In this document: positions 1-8,834 of the stretch, piece after piece
Layout of the letters: every line of letters begins with the position of its first letter
How positions within the stretch are numbered: the first letter of the stretch is position 1
Assembly (NCBI GenBank): GCA_949284985.1
Contig: CASDWY010000001.1
Location: 48,890 to 112,889, forward strand
Origin: an uncultured bacterium
GTDB taxonomy: Bacteria; Cyanobacteriota; Vampirovibrionia; Gastranaerophilales; Gastranaerophilaceae
Length of the DNA stretch: 64,000 nucleotides
Direction of reading: 5' to 3'
Translations under genes and position numbers: made by a program
Notes under the pieces: model-generated
The model's input: the letters and a program-made list of their open reading frames with translations, nothing else
Told to the model about the DNA's origin: nothing
The model's database searches: none

Positions 1-315
1 AATTGCAACACACGGCAATCCCATACTCATAAAGCAACAACCAATCTCAAAAGGAATACTGGCATCATTTGGCTTAATACTCCGAGCTTTTTCAAGGACA
101 TTTAACGCTTTATCAACTTCTCCCAAATGTACATATGACTGAGCCAAGCCAAGATAAATCCGAATATTATCACGTTCAAGCATTAAAGCAGAAAGATAAT
201 TTTTAACACTTTCTTTAAACATTTCATTTATTCTTAAAGCATCTGCCTTAACCAAAAATTTGTATGATTTTTTAACATCAGAAAGAGAAGACTTCTTAAC
301 CAAAATCTCCTCCAT
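1..315 (-). CDS. TPR-repeat protein, 3' part cut off by window edge
   Basis: An open frame runs from ATG at 315 down to base 1 without a stop, giving about 105 residues beginning MEEILVKKSSLSDVKKSY. The visible part has helical tetratricopeptide repeats: a segment with YLGLAQSYVHLGEVDKALNV, then LEKARSIKPNDASIPFEIG, which has the typical A/Y/G spacing and the Pro/Asn turn ending a TPR. An AGGAG-like purine run lies inside the first codons, but no clear ribosome site precedes the ATG. There is no signal peptide, so it is probably cytosolic and scaffolding. The specific role is unknown and the C-terminal part is outside the window. Confidence 0.75.
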   Translation of the reverse strand, partial: MEEILVKKSSLSDVKKSYKFLVKADALRINEMFKESVKNYLSALMLERDNIRIYLGLAQSYVHLGEVDKALNVLEKARSIKPNDASIPFEIGCCFMSMGLPCVAI

Positions 316-488
316 TCTATCCCCTCTGTTTCCTTCAATTAGAAACGTCACTTTCCCTCTCTTTATTACATCCCATTTTTGGGACAATCATCAATTACAT
401 TAATATTTTAGACAATTTGAGACAAAAAAATATCAACCCTAGGGTCTATATTATATTAACCTTAAGATTGATATTTTAATTAAAGGTT
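316..488. promoter_or_regulatory. intergenic region with AT-rich dyad and short palindromes
   Basis: There is no gene here. Perfect 10-bp inverted arms AAAATATCAA (427-436) and TTGATATTTT (468-477) flank a TATATTATATT core. A palindrome ACCCTAGGGT (437-446) sits inside, and TCCCA-N4-TGGGA lies near 371-384. On the minus strand TTGATA at 436-431 could serve as a -35 for the TPR gene. This looks like a promoter with an operator, but the regulator is unknown. Confidence 0.4.
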
Positions 489-749
489 TTAAATTTCGAA
501 TTCACCACAGTAAAAAGAAACAATATGAAGACCGCTTATACCTAAGCAATCTATCATTTTAACTTCTTTTTCACAGCCATGTCCATGCTTAACCTTTGCA
601 TTTTTAATAACCAAAATACCATCAGCTTCTTTTGTCGTTTCTACATCTACACAACCGCATATACAAGCATGATTTGTGCATATATGGATTTTGTCACATC
701 CTTTTTTTTCTACCATATCAGCAATTTGCTTACAAATACATTTCGACAT
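489..749 (-). CDS. small cysteine-rich protein, unknown function
   Basis: This 86-residue protein has ten cysteines, several in close pairs: CIC near residue 4 and a CxNHACICGC cluster at about 24-33. Single Cys at about 59, 68 and 81 and an HGHGC segment follow. The Cys/His content suggests metal or Fe-S binding, or a redox role. There is no signal peptide. A good ribosome site, AAAGGAGATAA, stands just before the ATG. I do not recognise a family. It is transcribed alone, between the NarL-type regulator and a TPR gene. Confidence 0.7.
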   Translation of the reverse strand: MSKCICKQIADMVEKKGCDKIHICTNHACICGCVDVETTKEADGILVIKNAKVKHGHGCEKEVKMIDCLGISGLHIVSFYCGEFEI

Positions 750-836
750 AATTTATCTCCTTTTTAATGTTAACTGAAACCTTTTAACTAAAAGGTCAAA
801 ATTTTATATTGTTAAAACAAACTCAAACCTGATAAA

Positions 837-1514
837 TTAAACAATTCCCTCTCTAATAGCCTTAACCGCAGCTTGAGTTCTGTCATCAACTACAAGTTTT
901 TGAATAATATTACAAACATGCGCCTTAGCAGTATGCTCGCTTATACAAAGCTCTGATGCTATATCATTGTTTGAACTTCCATTAACAAGCAGCTTGAGAA
1001 CTTGATACTCTCTTTCTGTCAAGTTAGCATGTTTTGCTCGAAATTCAGAACGACTAACATGCTTTTTAGGAATTATATTTCCACCCTTAGAGCGCAATTT
1101 GGGTACAATTCTGGAATCAAGCCATATAGCACCATCTTGAACTGTTTTAATTACCATAATAAGATACTCGGTATTAATATCCTTTAATGCATAAGCATAA
1201 ACACCAACACTAAGTGCTTCATTAATCTCTGCATCATCTTGATGTGATGTTAAAATAATAATTTTTTGTTCAGAATTTTCTTCTAAAATTTTTTGTGCAG
1301 CCTCAATTCCAGAAATATCCGGCAACCCAATATCCATCAATATAACGTCCGGCTTATAAAGTCTTGCTTTTTCAATAGCCTCTTTGCCGTTTTCTGCCTC
1401 GGCCACTACCTCTATATCATTACCTTCTTCAAAAAGAGTTCTTAAACCAACTCTAACTAGTTTATGATCTTCTACCATCATTATTTTAACTTTTTTATTA
1501 ATATTATTTGCCAT
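837..1514 (-). CDS. NarL/FixJ (LuxR-type) response regulator
   Basis: This is a two-domain response regulator of 225 residues from the chosen start. The receiver domain (about 9-130) has the acidic pair E15/D16, phospho-acceptor D61 in LMDIGLP, T89 and K111. The C-terminal LuxR helix-turn-helix (about 165-225) carries LTEREYQVLKLL and DIASELCISEHTAKAHV. The frame is open upstream to 1571, but the start at 1514 (MANNINKK) is preferred because AGAGAGTGAT precedes it and the earlier residues do not belong to the family. No sensor kinase lies beside it, so it is an orphan here and its targets are unknown. Confidence 0.9.
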   Translation of the reverse strand: MANNINKKVKIMMVEDHKLVRVGLRTLFEEGNDIEVVAEAENGKEAIEKARLYKPDVILMDIGLPDISGIEAAQKILEENSEQKIIILTSHQDDAEINEALSVGVYAYALKDINTEYLIMVIKTVQDGAIWLDSRIVPKLRSKGGNIIPKKHVSRSEFRAKHANLTEREYQVLKLLVNGSSNNDIASELCISEHTAKAHVCNIIQKLVVDDRTQAAVKAIREGIV

Positions 1515-1639
1515 ATCACTCTCTCTAATAAAATCCTTTAATATAATAAAAAAATAAAACATGCGCTTCATTAGCCAACATGCAAAATTAAAAGAGATTA
1601 TTAAAAAACTTTCTATTTAAAATATAATTTGAAAAAACT

Positions 1640-3274
1640 CTATGAATTCTTCAACATTTTTAAATTTGTAGCTGCATCTTTATGCTCCGGACATAAAACC
1701 AAAACTTTATTATACAATTCCGCAGCTACATCGGCTTTTCCTGCAAGCTCATTTGCCAATGCTAAATTATATAAATAATCCCAATTTTGAGGCTCAACTC
1801 TCACTGCTACTCCAAGATTTTCAAGAGCATTTTGAATATCCTTATGCTTAACATTTATCATACCAAGCTTAGCCCGACAAATAGGATTTTCAGGTTCTAT
1901 AAAAACAGCCTCTTTATACATTCTTTCCGCTTCATAAATATTATCCGTTTCATAAAATATATCTGCCAGAAAAATATAATACTCACAATTTCCAGCATCT
2001 AAATCTATAGCTTTTTGCATCTGTCTTATCGCATCATTATAATTTTTTGAATAAAAATTAACTTGACCCAAACCATAATAAATATCCGGATTATCAGGAT
2101 TGCATTGCAACGCTGCTTCAAATTTTTTAAATGTTTCTTCAGTATTGCCATTATTATATAAGAATAAAGCCCAATCACAATAAACCGAACTTAATTGACT
2201 TTTATATACTTTTGCATACTTTAAATCAGACCAATCAATAAGCTTTTGATACAATTGAATTGATTCCTCATAACGTCCATAAAGTCTATATGCATATGCT
2301 AAAGTTTCTGTAAGTCTTATCGATTCGGGGTATAGTTTCATTATATCTTCAAGAACTTTTATACCTTCTTCTATTCTATTAGTTTTGATATAAATATTCG
2401 CTATTATATTTTGCAAAACCTGTATATCTGCATTAGGGGTATTTAAAGCAGGTATAGCAATATCTAAAGCCAAATCATATTGTCCGCTATTATAATAAAG
2501 ATTAACTAAATCAACTTGCAAATACGCATCATTCGGAGCCAAAACCAATAATCGATTCATTACTTCAATTTCTTTTTCAGAATTGCTTGTTAATTCATAT
2601 AACTCTTTTAAAAGATATAAAAGCCGAATATTATTCTTATCAACATTCAATGCAAAATTCACATACTCAATAGCATTTTCAAACTCAGCCAAATCTTTGT
2701 ATATTGATGCTATTTGATAATAGTAATTAAGCTTTTCACCTTCTTTAATATCAAGGTTTAAAAGTCGTTTATAAATATTTAAAGCAGACTTTTTATGATT
2801 AACACTGTTATATAATTCTGCAAGCGGAACAAGAATATCTACAGACTCTGGATTAGTTTCTAAAATCTGAAGGTAAGTATCAATAGAATTATTATTTTGT
2901 CCAGTCCGCTTATATGAATCCGCAAGCATTAAAAATAAATCCAATCTATCAGGGAAAATTTTGACAAGCTTTTCAAGATGTTCTATAGCCTCATTCAAGG
3001 CACTTGTATCATAGTAAGAACGAGCTAAAATAATTCTAAGCCTATCATGAGTAGGATTTTCTTTAAGATATTTTTTTGCAAGCTTTTGGGCAACAGGATG
3101 ATTTCCATTTGCAATAGAAATTCTAACCTGTTCATAAATATCATCCGGACTAATAAATAAATTTTCTCCATTACCAGCCGAACCGCTTTCCATAACTGAG
3201 CGAATTAATTTATATAAAACAGCTAATAAAACAACAATACCAACTGTGATTAACAACATTATAGTTTGATTCAT
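1640..3274 (-). CDS. membrane-anchored protein with many TPR repeats
   Basis: The protein has 544 residues. Residues 5-25 form one hydrophobic transmembrane segment, followed by about a dozen tandem tetratricopeptide repeats to the C-terminus (for example NPDIYYGLGQVNFYSKNYND and a repeated P-E/D-N turn every ~34 residues). The topology predicts a large soluble TPR solenoid held at the inner membrane, probably as a scaffold for a complex. It lies between the response regulator and a zinc-ribbon protein, all on the same strand, but spacing of 49 bp or more does not prove an operon. The specific partner is unknown. Confidence 0.8.
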   Translation of the reverse strand: MNQTIMLLITVGIVVLLAVLYKLIRSVMESGSAGNGENLFISPDDIYEQVRISIANGNHPVAQKLAKKYLKENPTHDRLRIILARSYYDTSALNEAIEHLEKLVKIFPDRLDLFLMLADSYKRTGQNNNSIDTYLQILETNPESVDILVPLAELYNSVNHKKSALNIYKRLLNLDIKEGEKLNYYYQIASIYKDLAEFENAIEYVNFALNVDKNNIRLLYLLKELYELTSNSEKEIEVMNRLLVLAPNDAYLQVDLVNLYYNSGQYDLALDIAIPALNTPNADIQVLQNIIANIYIKTNRIEEGIKVLEDIMKLYPESIRLTETLAYAYRLYGRYEESIQLYQKLIDWSDLKYAKVYKSQLSSVYCDWALFLYNNGNTEETFKKFEAALQCNPDNPDIYYGLGQVNFYSKNYNDAIRQMQKAIDLDAGNCEYYIFLADIFYETDNIYEAERMYKEAVFIEPENPICRAKLGMINVKHKDIQNALENLGVAVRVEPQNWDYLYNLALANELAGKADVAAELYNKVLVLCPEHKDAATNLKMLKNS

Positions 3275-3322
3275 TCTTATATTATAACCGTAAATTTATT
3301 ATTTATGAACCATCTAATAATA

Positions 3323-3643
3323 TTAGTTGTTTGCTGAAATTTCATCAGTTTTTATAAAATCACACATAGCCTCAAGACGCTTATCTTCCATACTATCAAT
3401 TAACTCTTGAATATTTTTTATCTTTCCTAATGCAAATCCTGTCTCTGCAAGCAACACACAATCATTACAAAGTCTATACTCACTATATTTTATTGAACCT
3501 GCATAATCCTTTGATTTACCACAAGCGCTACAAGTAAAAAATTCATCTAAACATTGAGGATTTTCTTCAATATCATCAATTCTCATTTGAGCTGCAACCT
3601 GCTGCATTTCTTCAATTATTCTTAATTGTTCTTCTTTATCCAT
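3323..3643 (-). CDS. small zinc-ribbon protein, unknown function
   Basis: This is a 106-residue protein with a single zinc-ribbon-like knuckle pair: C38-x2-C41 (CSAC) and C59-x2-C62 (CNDC). Helical, charged segments lie on both sides. No enzymatic motif is visible. AAAAGGAAATTAAT precedes the ATG. Its 5' end is divergent from alr, and the two start codons lie 54 bp apart once alr is given its likely start. It could be a zinc-binding adaptor or regulator; no family is recognised. Confidence 0.7.
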   Translation of the reverse strand: MDKEEQLRIIEEMQQVAAQMRIDDIEENPQCLDEFFTCSACGKSKDYAGSIKYSEYRLCNDCVLLAETGFALGKIKNIQELIDSMEDKRLEAMCDFIKTDEISANN

Positions 3644-3697
3644 ATTAATTTCCTTTTATTATGTGCCAAAAAATTTTGTTTAAACTATGATTATTAT

Positions 3698-4828
3698 ATG
3701 AAAAATAACCGCTCATCATATTTAAGCACAAGAAGAGATTCATGGGTAGAGGTCAACATAGCTAATGTTGAACATAATATTGCTGAAATAAAAAAATTTA
3801 TTCCTCAAGACAAAAAAATTCTTGCAGTAATAAAAGCTGACGCATATGGACATGGTGCCCTTATGCTAGCACCTACATTTATCGCAAGCGGAATATCAAT
3901 GCTTGGGGTTGCCTCACTGGATGAAGCAAGACAATTACGAGAAGGTGGATTTGATCTTCCTATACTAGTGCTGGGTGCAGCACCGGTTTGGGCTTTTGAC
4001 TGGGTAAGCGAAAATAATATAACCATTTCTGTTTTTTCCAATCAACATATAGAAGCCGCCAAACAAGCCTATGAAAAAACAGGTATAAAAGTTCCTGCTC
4101 ACGTAAAAATAGACACTAGCATGAATAGAATAGGTATTGCTCCTGAAAAAGCCCTTGAATATATAAAAAAAGTTCAATCTTGCGGATACATAGATCTTAA
4201 AGGTGTGTTCACACATTTTGCCTGCGCAGAAAATAAAAACCTTACATTAAAACAAATTGAAACATTTAAAAATATAGTAACTAAAATTGAAAATAAAAAT
4301 AATTTAATAATTCATTGTGCAAATACCGCAACAACAATTGCATATCAAAAAGAAATTGACTTCACAAATATGGTTAGAGAAGGTATTGGACTATACGGAC
4401 TTATGCCGGATTTGCCTAATGACACTGCCAAAAAACCAAATCTTAAACAAGTAATAGGTCTCAAAGCAAGAATAGTAAATATACACACCGCACAAAAAAA
4501 CTCCGGAGTCAGCTATTCATACTCCTATAGAGCTCCCAAAGAAATTAAAATCGCAACTATTCCAATTGGCTACGCAGACGGGGTCTCGCGCTCCTTATCA
4601 AACAAATTAAAAGCAAAATTACATAATCAACAAATTACACAAATTGGAAATATTACAATGGATCAAATGATGTTTGATATAACAGGAATAAATGCCAATG
4701 AAGGCGATATAATTACACTTTTAGATGAAAATCTCTCAATAAATACTTGGGCACAAGAATTAAATACAATTAATTACGAACTTACATGCCGTTTAAAAGT
4801 CCGCCTGCCAAGAGTTTATGTAAGGTAA
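3698..4828 (+). CDS. alr: alanine racemase
   Basis: This PLP enzyme converts L-alanine to D-alanine for peptidoglycan. The predicted protein has 376 residues, normal for the family. The PLP lysine K46 is in AVIKADAYGHG, and substrate/base residues lie in the C-terminal beta domain (SYSYSYRAP and IPIGYADGVSR). The frame is open upstream to 3626, but the ATG at 3698 fits the family N-terminus better (DSWVEVNIANVEHN begins the barrel). It sits with cell-wall genes at a distance (gatD downstream, murQ at 45.6 kb). Confidence 0.95.
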   Translation: MKNNRSSYLSTRRDSWVEVNIANVEHNIAEIKKFIPQDKKILAVIKADAYGHGALMLAPTFIASGISMLGVASLDEARQLREGGFDLPILVLGAAPVWAFDWVSENNITISVFSNQHIEAAKQAYEKTGIKVPAHVKIDTSMNRIGIAPEKALEYIKKVQSCGYIDLKGVFTHFACAENKNLTLKQIETFKNIVTKIENKNNLIIHCANTATTIAYQKEIDFTNMVREGIGLYGLMPDLPNDTAKKPNLKQVIGLKARIVNIHTAQKNSGVSYSYSYRAPKEIKIATIPIGYADGVSRSLSNKLKAKLHNQQITQIGNITMDQMMFDITGINANEGDIITLLDENLSINTWAQELNTINYELTCRLKVRLPRVYVR

Positions 4829-4833
4829 TTTAA

Positions 4834-4935
4834 ACAAAAAAAAAGCTCCAATAAGGAGCAATGCTTTTAATAGGAAGGGAAGGTTAGGAAGTTATAAAAT
4901 AAGTCTGTGTTTACTTGATGTTTTAATTACGTTTA
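4834..4935 (-). ncRNA. candidate small RNA or 3' UTR with CU-rich segment and terminator
   Basis: Read on the minus strand, a CU-rich run CTTCCTAACCTTCCCTTCCT (4891-4872) is followed by a GC hairpin GCTCC-N5-GGAGC (4859-4845) and a T-run. The CU-rich run could pair with Shine-Dalgarno sequences. It may be an independent RNA or the 3' UTR of the small membrane protein gene ending at 5091; no clear promoter was found. The 5' end given is approximate. Confidence 0.35.
4837..4866. terminator. hairpin terminator, probably bidirectional
   Basis: GCTCC (4845-4849) pairs with GGAGC (4855-4859). Nine or more A's precede it on the plus strand, making a T-run for minus-strand transcripts. An outer AAAAGC/GCTTTT pair allows use by alr on the plus strand. 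Confidence 0.7.
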
Positions 4936-5090
4936 ATTATCTCTTACATATATATAAAGTATATAAACAAATAAAAATTTCACTCTTCCTCTTACTTTGT
5001 TACATTTCTTTACAACGCAATCTCAAACAATACAACTAAAATGGTTTTTAACAGCTACTTTAAATCACCGCAACAAATAAATACAAAAGA

Positions 5091-5255
5091 TTAATCTGCG
5101 ACGCGCTCAAAAATTCTTTTATAATTCCTTTCAATATCAAAAAGATTACTCAAATTATCGGTAAAAGCAGCTAAACACAACCCAACAACAGCACTGCATA
5201 ATAATATAACTAAAACTAATTCCAAAGTAATTGCAAAAGCTTCTTTTTTTTTCAT
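5091..5255 (-). CDS. small single-pass membrane protein, pilin-like N-terminus
   Basis: This 54-codon ORF starts at ATG 5255 and stops at 5091. It begins MKKKEAFAITLELVLVILLC, then VVGLCLAAF and a charged tail ending FERVAD. A basic N-terminus, a single hydrophobic helix (about 7-31) and a short cytoplasmic or periplasmic tail resemble class IV/Flp prepilin-like peptides. Phe7 and Glu12 are one position off the usual +1/+5 arrangement, so the assignment is only suggestive. The region to 4860 downstream has no other ORF. Confidence 0.55.
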   Translation of the reverse strand: MKKKEAFAITLELVLVILLCSAVVGLCLAAFTDNLSNLFDIERNYKRIFERVAD

Positions 5256-5294
5256 AAGGTTTTTATCTCACACAATCTGTGCTAAACTAAGTTT

Positions 5295-6023
5295 ATGTAT
5301 AAATTAAGTTTAGCACATCTTTACCCAAAATTACTAAATCTTTACGGAGATTTAGGAAATATTACCACACTTAAAATGCGATGCAAATGGCGAAACATTG
5401 AACTAAGCATTACCCCAATAGATATAGATGAAAATATTAACCCACAAAAATACGACATCTACTTTATAGGTGGCGGACAAGATTTACAACAATCAATGGT
5501 AGCACAACAACTTCAAAACCAAAAAACCGCTCTAAAAGACGCAGCAGAACAAAACGCAGTCTTTCTTGCAATTTGCGGAGGTTATCAACTTTTAGGTGAA
5601 TACTATCAACCTCATGATGGAAAAAAACTTTACGGTGCAGGTCTTCTCGATGCATACACAATTGCAGGTAAAACCAGATTTATAGGCAATGTAACTGCAG
5701 AAACGTCTTTAACCTCACCCAGAACTTTGGTTGGATTTGAAAATCACAGCGGATTAACTTTTTTGAAAGAAGGTACAAAACCTTTGGCAAAAATTCAAAT
5801 TGGAAACGGAAATAACGGTACAGATAAAACTGAAGGTGCAAGGAAAAATAATATTTTTGGCACTTATTTACATGGCGCTTTTTTACCTAAAAATGTTCAT
5901 TTTGCAGACTACTTAATCGAACTTGCACTTGAAAAAAAATACAAGGAAAAAGTTCAACTAAAACAACTAAACGACTCAATTGAAACAAAAACACACGAAA
6001 ACTTAATTGGAAAGAAATATTAA
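5295..6023 (+). CDS. gatD: lipid II isoglutaminyl synthase, glutaminase subunit GatD
   Basis: This class I-type glutamine amidotransferase of the CobB/CobQ-like subgroup supplies ammonia for amidating the D-Glu of lipid II. The nucleophile Cys94 lies in AICGGYQ and the catalytic His193 in GTYLHG; IGGGQD (59-63) forms the loop near the active site. At 242 residues it has the GatD size. In other bacteria GatD works with the Mur-ligase-like MurT, usually the neighbouring gene, but murT is not here. The stop is 3 bp before era, so the two are co-transcribed. Confidence 0.85.
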   Translation: MYKLSLAHLYPKLLNLYGDLGNITTLKMRCKWRNIELSITPIDIDENINPQKYDIYFIGGGQDLQQSMVAQQLQNQKTALKDAAEQNAVFLAICGGYQLLGEYYQPHDGKKLYGAGLLDAYTIAGKTRFIGNVTAETSLTSPRTLVGFENHSGLTFLKEGTKPLAKIQIGNGNNGTDKTEGARKNNIFGTYLHGAFLPKNVHFADYLIELALEKKYKEKVQLKQLNDSIETKTHENLIGKKY

Positions 6024-6026
6024 ACA

Positions 6027-6908
6027 ATGAAAAGCGGATTTATAACAATAATAGGTCGCCCAAATGTAGGCAAATCAACGCTTTTAAATAAACTTTTGGG
6101 ACAAAAAATTGTAATTGCGACAAACAAACCCCAGACAACAAGACGCCGAATAAAAGGGATTTTAACAACAGAACAAGGACAAGCTGTCTTCATTGATACT
6201 CCCGGAATTCATCGCCCACTTGATAAACTTGGTGAATTTCTTGCCGAAGAAAGTAAAATGGCTATACCTGATGCAGACATCATACTTTTTATGGTCGATG
6301 GCTCAGAACCGGCAGGCAAAGGCGATAGATGGATTGTAGAAAACTTACTCAACGTACAAAAAAACATAATTATAGTATTGAATAAAGTTGACAAAATAAA
6401 AAACTTGCAAAAAAGAGAAGAAATTCTTTTAACATACAAAACCCTATTCAAAACAAATATCCCAACAGTTAAAGTTTCGGCATTAACAGGTAGAAACGTC
6501 GATACCCTTATAAGCACTATATTTAAAAAATTACCGAATGGCGAACTAATATACGCAGAAGACGAAGTAACAGATGAAAGTATTCGAAGCATAACACAAG
6601 AAATTATACGTGAAAAAATTTTGTTAAATACAAAAGATGAAGTTCCACATGCCGTTGCAGTTCAAATTGAAAAATATGAAGAAACTCCAGACATAGATAG
6701 AGTTTACGTCAATATAATCGTTGAACATTCCAGCCAAAAAGGTATACTAATTGGTAAACAAGGTGCAATGCTAAAAAAAATTGGAACCGAAGCAAGATTA
6801 GAACTGGAAGAACTTGTTCAAAAAAAAGTTTTTCTAGCATTGCAAGTAAAAGTTGTAAAAGATTGGCGAAAAAAACAAAAAAATATTGATAGCTGGGTCA
6901 ATTCTTAA
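6027..6908 (+). CDS. era: ribosome-assembly GTPase Era
   Basis: This 293-residue GTPase binds the 3' end of 16S rRNA during small-subunit maturation. The G1 motif GRPNVGKS starts at residue 9. DTPG, NKVD and SALTG follow in the expected order. The C-terminal KH domain contains the GXXG loop in ILIGKQGAMLKKIG. It starts 3 bp after gatD, so translation is probably coupled. Length and domain order are normal. Confidence 0.97.
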   Translation: MKSGFITIIGRPNVGKSTLLNKLLGQKIVIATNKPQTTRRRIKGILTTEQGQAVFIDTPGIHRPLDKLGEFLAEESKMAIPDADIILFMVDGSEPAGKGDRWIVENLLNVQKNIIIVLNKVDKIKNLQKREEILLTYKTLFKTNIPTVKVSALTGRNVDTLISTIFKKLPNGELIYAEDEVTDESIRSITQEIIREKILLNTKDEVPHAVAVQIEKYEETPDIDRVYVNIIVEHSSQKGILIGKQGAMLKKIGTEARLELEELVQKKVFLALQVKVVKDWRKKQKNIDSWVNS

Positions 6909-7070
6909 CAAAACTTCATACTTAGACAACACCAAACTCCTCTCACCATCTCCAGTTTTAGCTTAAGCTTAACTATAAAAAATTTAGTTGCAAACTTTAT
7001 ATCAACATACTTTTTTGTTTATGTTATCTTGTTATTGATAAATTGTTTAGAGTAAAAAGAGGAATAAAAT
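6909..7070 (+). promoter_or_regulatory. leader/promoter region upstream of the phosphorylase homologue
   Basis: The 162 bp between era and the next gene hold a CU-rich stretch with ACTCCTCTCACC near 6936-6947. An imperfect hairpin AGTTTTAGC-TTAA-GCTTAACT and AT-rich promoter-like sequence follow. AGAGGAAT before 7071 is the ribosome site. No clear gene was seen. Confidence 0.35.
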
Positions 7071-8762
7071 ATGTCATTACCAAAAGTAGCATACTTTTCT
7101 ATGGAAATTGCAATGGATCAATCGCTTTCGACATACTCTGGCGGTTTAGGATTCCTAGCAGGTTCCCATATGCAATCAGCAGGCTATTTGCAAATGCCTA
7201 TGGTAGGAGTTACAATGCTTTGGTCTTATGGTTATTACGACCAACGTATTGATCACGAAGGCAATGTAGAAGTTGCATATATTAAAAAACATTATGACTT
7301 TTTAACAGATTTAGATCTTTACACTGAAGTAGATGTTTTTGGTGAAAAAGTCAAAATCAAAGCATACAAAGTAGAACCGCAACTTTTTGGTACTTGTCCT
7401 GTATTCCTATTAACTACTGATATAGAAGGTAACTCAGATTGGGCAAGAAGAATATCTCACAAACTCTATGACGGAGATGAAAGAATAAGAATTGCTCAAG
7501 AAACAGTACTTGGTATTGGTGGGGTTAGAATGCTTCAAGCAGCAGGATATGACTTTGACGTTGTACATATGAACGAAGGTCACGCACTCCCGGCAGCATT
7601 TGAACTTCTTAGACAATATAATGGTGATTTAAATGCAGTAAAACGCAAAGTTGTATTTACAACTCACACACCAGTTGCAGCAGGAAATGAAGTGCATTGG
7701 GTAGATACATTACTTGAAGGCGGATTTTTTGCAGGTTGCTCAAGAGAAAGAGCTGTTGAACTTGGTGGGGAACAATTCTCACTAACAGTTGCAGCATTAA
7801 GAATGTCAAGAATTGCTAACGCAGTTTCTCAACTACATGGTTTAGTTGCTAACAAAATGTGGGAATGGGTTGATGGAAGATGCCCAATCCGAGCTATTAC
7901 AAATGCCGTAAATATTCACTACTGGCAAGACCCAAGAATAGCTAAAGCTCAAACTCCAGATGAACTTTTAGCTGCTAAATATGAAATGAAAAAAGATCTT
8001 TTCAAATACATAGCAGATACTGCAGGTAAAAGATTTGATCCGGATGTTTTGACTATAACTTGGGCAAGAAGATTTGCTGATTACAAACGTGCTTGGCTTA
8101 TCTTTATGGATAAAGACAGAATAGGCAAATTGCTTGAAGAGAATAAAGTTCAATTAATCTTTGCAGGTAAATTCCACCCGGATGACACTATGGGACGTGA
8201 AATGTTCAACAAAATTCTTCATAAGTCATATGACCTCAAGAATGTTGTTGTCCTTCCGGGATATGAACTTGAATTAAGTGCAAAACTTAAAAAAGGCTCT
8301 GATATTTGGCTTAATACACCTATTCGCCCACTTGAAGCATCAGGAACTTCAGGTATGTCTGCAAACATGAATGGTGCTTTGCACTTCTCAACATATGATG
8401 GTTGGACAGTTGAAGGTACTTTCCCAGGTATCAACGGCTATACAATCGAATATCCGGGATTAGATGATGATATTCCTTGGGAAGAAAGACACTGGAAAGA
8501 TCATGACTGTATGATGAACATTATTGAAAATCAAATTATCCCAACTTACTATGAAAATAAACCAGAATGGGCAAGAATGATGCGTCAAGCTATGAGAACT
8601 GCTGAAGCATACTTCAACTCAGACAGAATGGTTATAGAATACTATAACAGAATATATAAACCAATCGCACACGAAGAATTTTCTGCAGAAGGTGAACATA
8701 CCTCTGTTAAAGTAGATAAAAAAGTAAATGCAGATGCTTGGACTTATTCAAACATCAAATAA
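7071..8762 (+). CDS. GT35 alpha-glucan phosphorylase homologue, PLP lysine missing
   Basis: This 563-residue protein resembles the short alpha-glucan phosphorylases: NEGHALPAAFEL in the N-terminal half, then ARRFADYKRAW, FAGKFHPDD and LEASGTSGM in the C-terminal half. Active GT35 enzymes have the lysine that holds pyridoxal phosphate immediately after this SGM; here residue 430 is serine (SGMSANMNGAL, codon TCT at 8358-8360). The usual reaction, phosphorolysis of glycogen to glucose-1-phosphate, may therefore not occur. The protein may be a non-phosphorolytic transferase or a glucan-binding protein. It is transcribed alone with its own terminator. Confidence 0.8.
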   Translation: MSLPKVAYFSMEIAMDQSLSTYSGGLGFLAGSHMQSAGYLQMPMVGVTMLWSYGYYDQRIDHEGNVEVAYIKKHYDFLTDLDLYTEVDVFGEKVKIKAYKVEPQLFGTCPVFLLTTDIEGNSDWARRISHKLYDGDERIRIAQETVLGIGGVRMLQAAGYDFDVVHMNEGHALPAAFELLRQYNGDLNAVKRKVVFTTHTPVAAGNEVHWVDTLLEGGFFAGCSRERAVELGGEQFSLTVAALRMSRIANAVSQLHGLVANKMWEWVDGRCPIRAITNAVNIHYWQDPRIAKAQTPDELLAAKYEMKKDLFKYIADTAGKRFDPDVLTITWARRFADYKRAWLIFMDKDRIGKLLEENKVQLIFAGKFHPDDTMGREMFNKILHKSYDLKNVVVLPGYELELSAKLKKGSDIWLNTPIRPLEASGTSGMSANMNGALHFSTYDGWTVEGTFPGINGYTIEYPGLDDDIPWEERHWKDHDCMMNIIENQIIPTYYENKPEWARMMRQAMRTAEAYFNSDRMVIEYYNRIYKPIAHEEFSAEGEHTSVKVDKKVNADAWTYSNIK

Positions 8763-8788
8763 TATTTAACAACAAATTATAAATTAGT

Positions 8789-8824
8789 ACAAAAGGTGGT
8801 TGAATAACCATCTTTTGTATTTTA
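8789..8824 (+). terminator. intrinsic terminator of the phosphorylase homologue
   Basis: ACAAAAGGTGGTT (8789-8801) pairs with AACCATCTTTTGT (8806-8818) over 13 positions with one G-U pair and a GAAT loop. ATTTT follows. Confidence 0.85.
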
Positions 8825-8834
8825 AAGTCAAAAT

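Noticed and set aside
3805..4216. Antisense ORFs within alr
   Set aside because: They lie opposite a clear enzyme gene, have no ribosome sites and no recognisable domains; the same applies to the other opposite-strand frames in the window.
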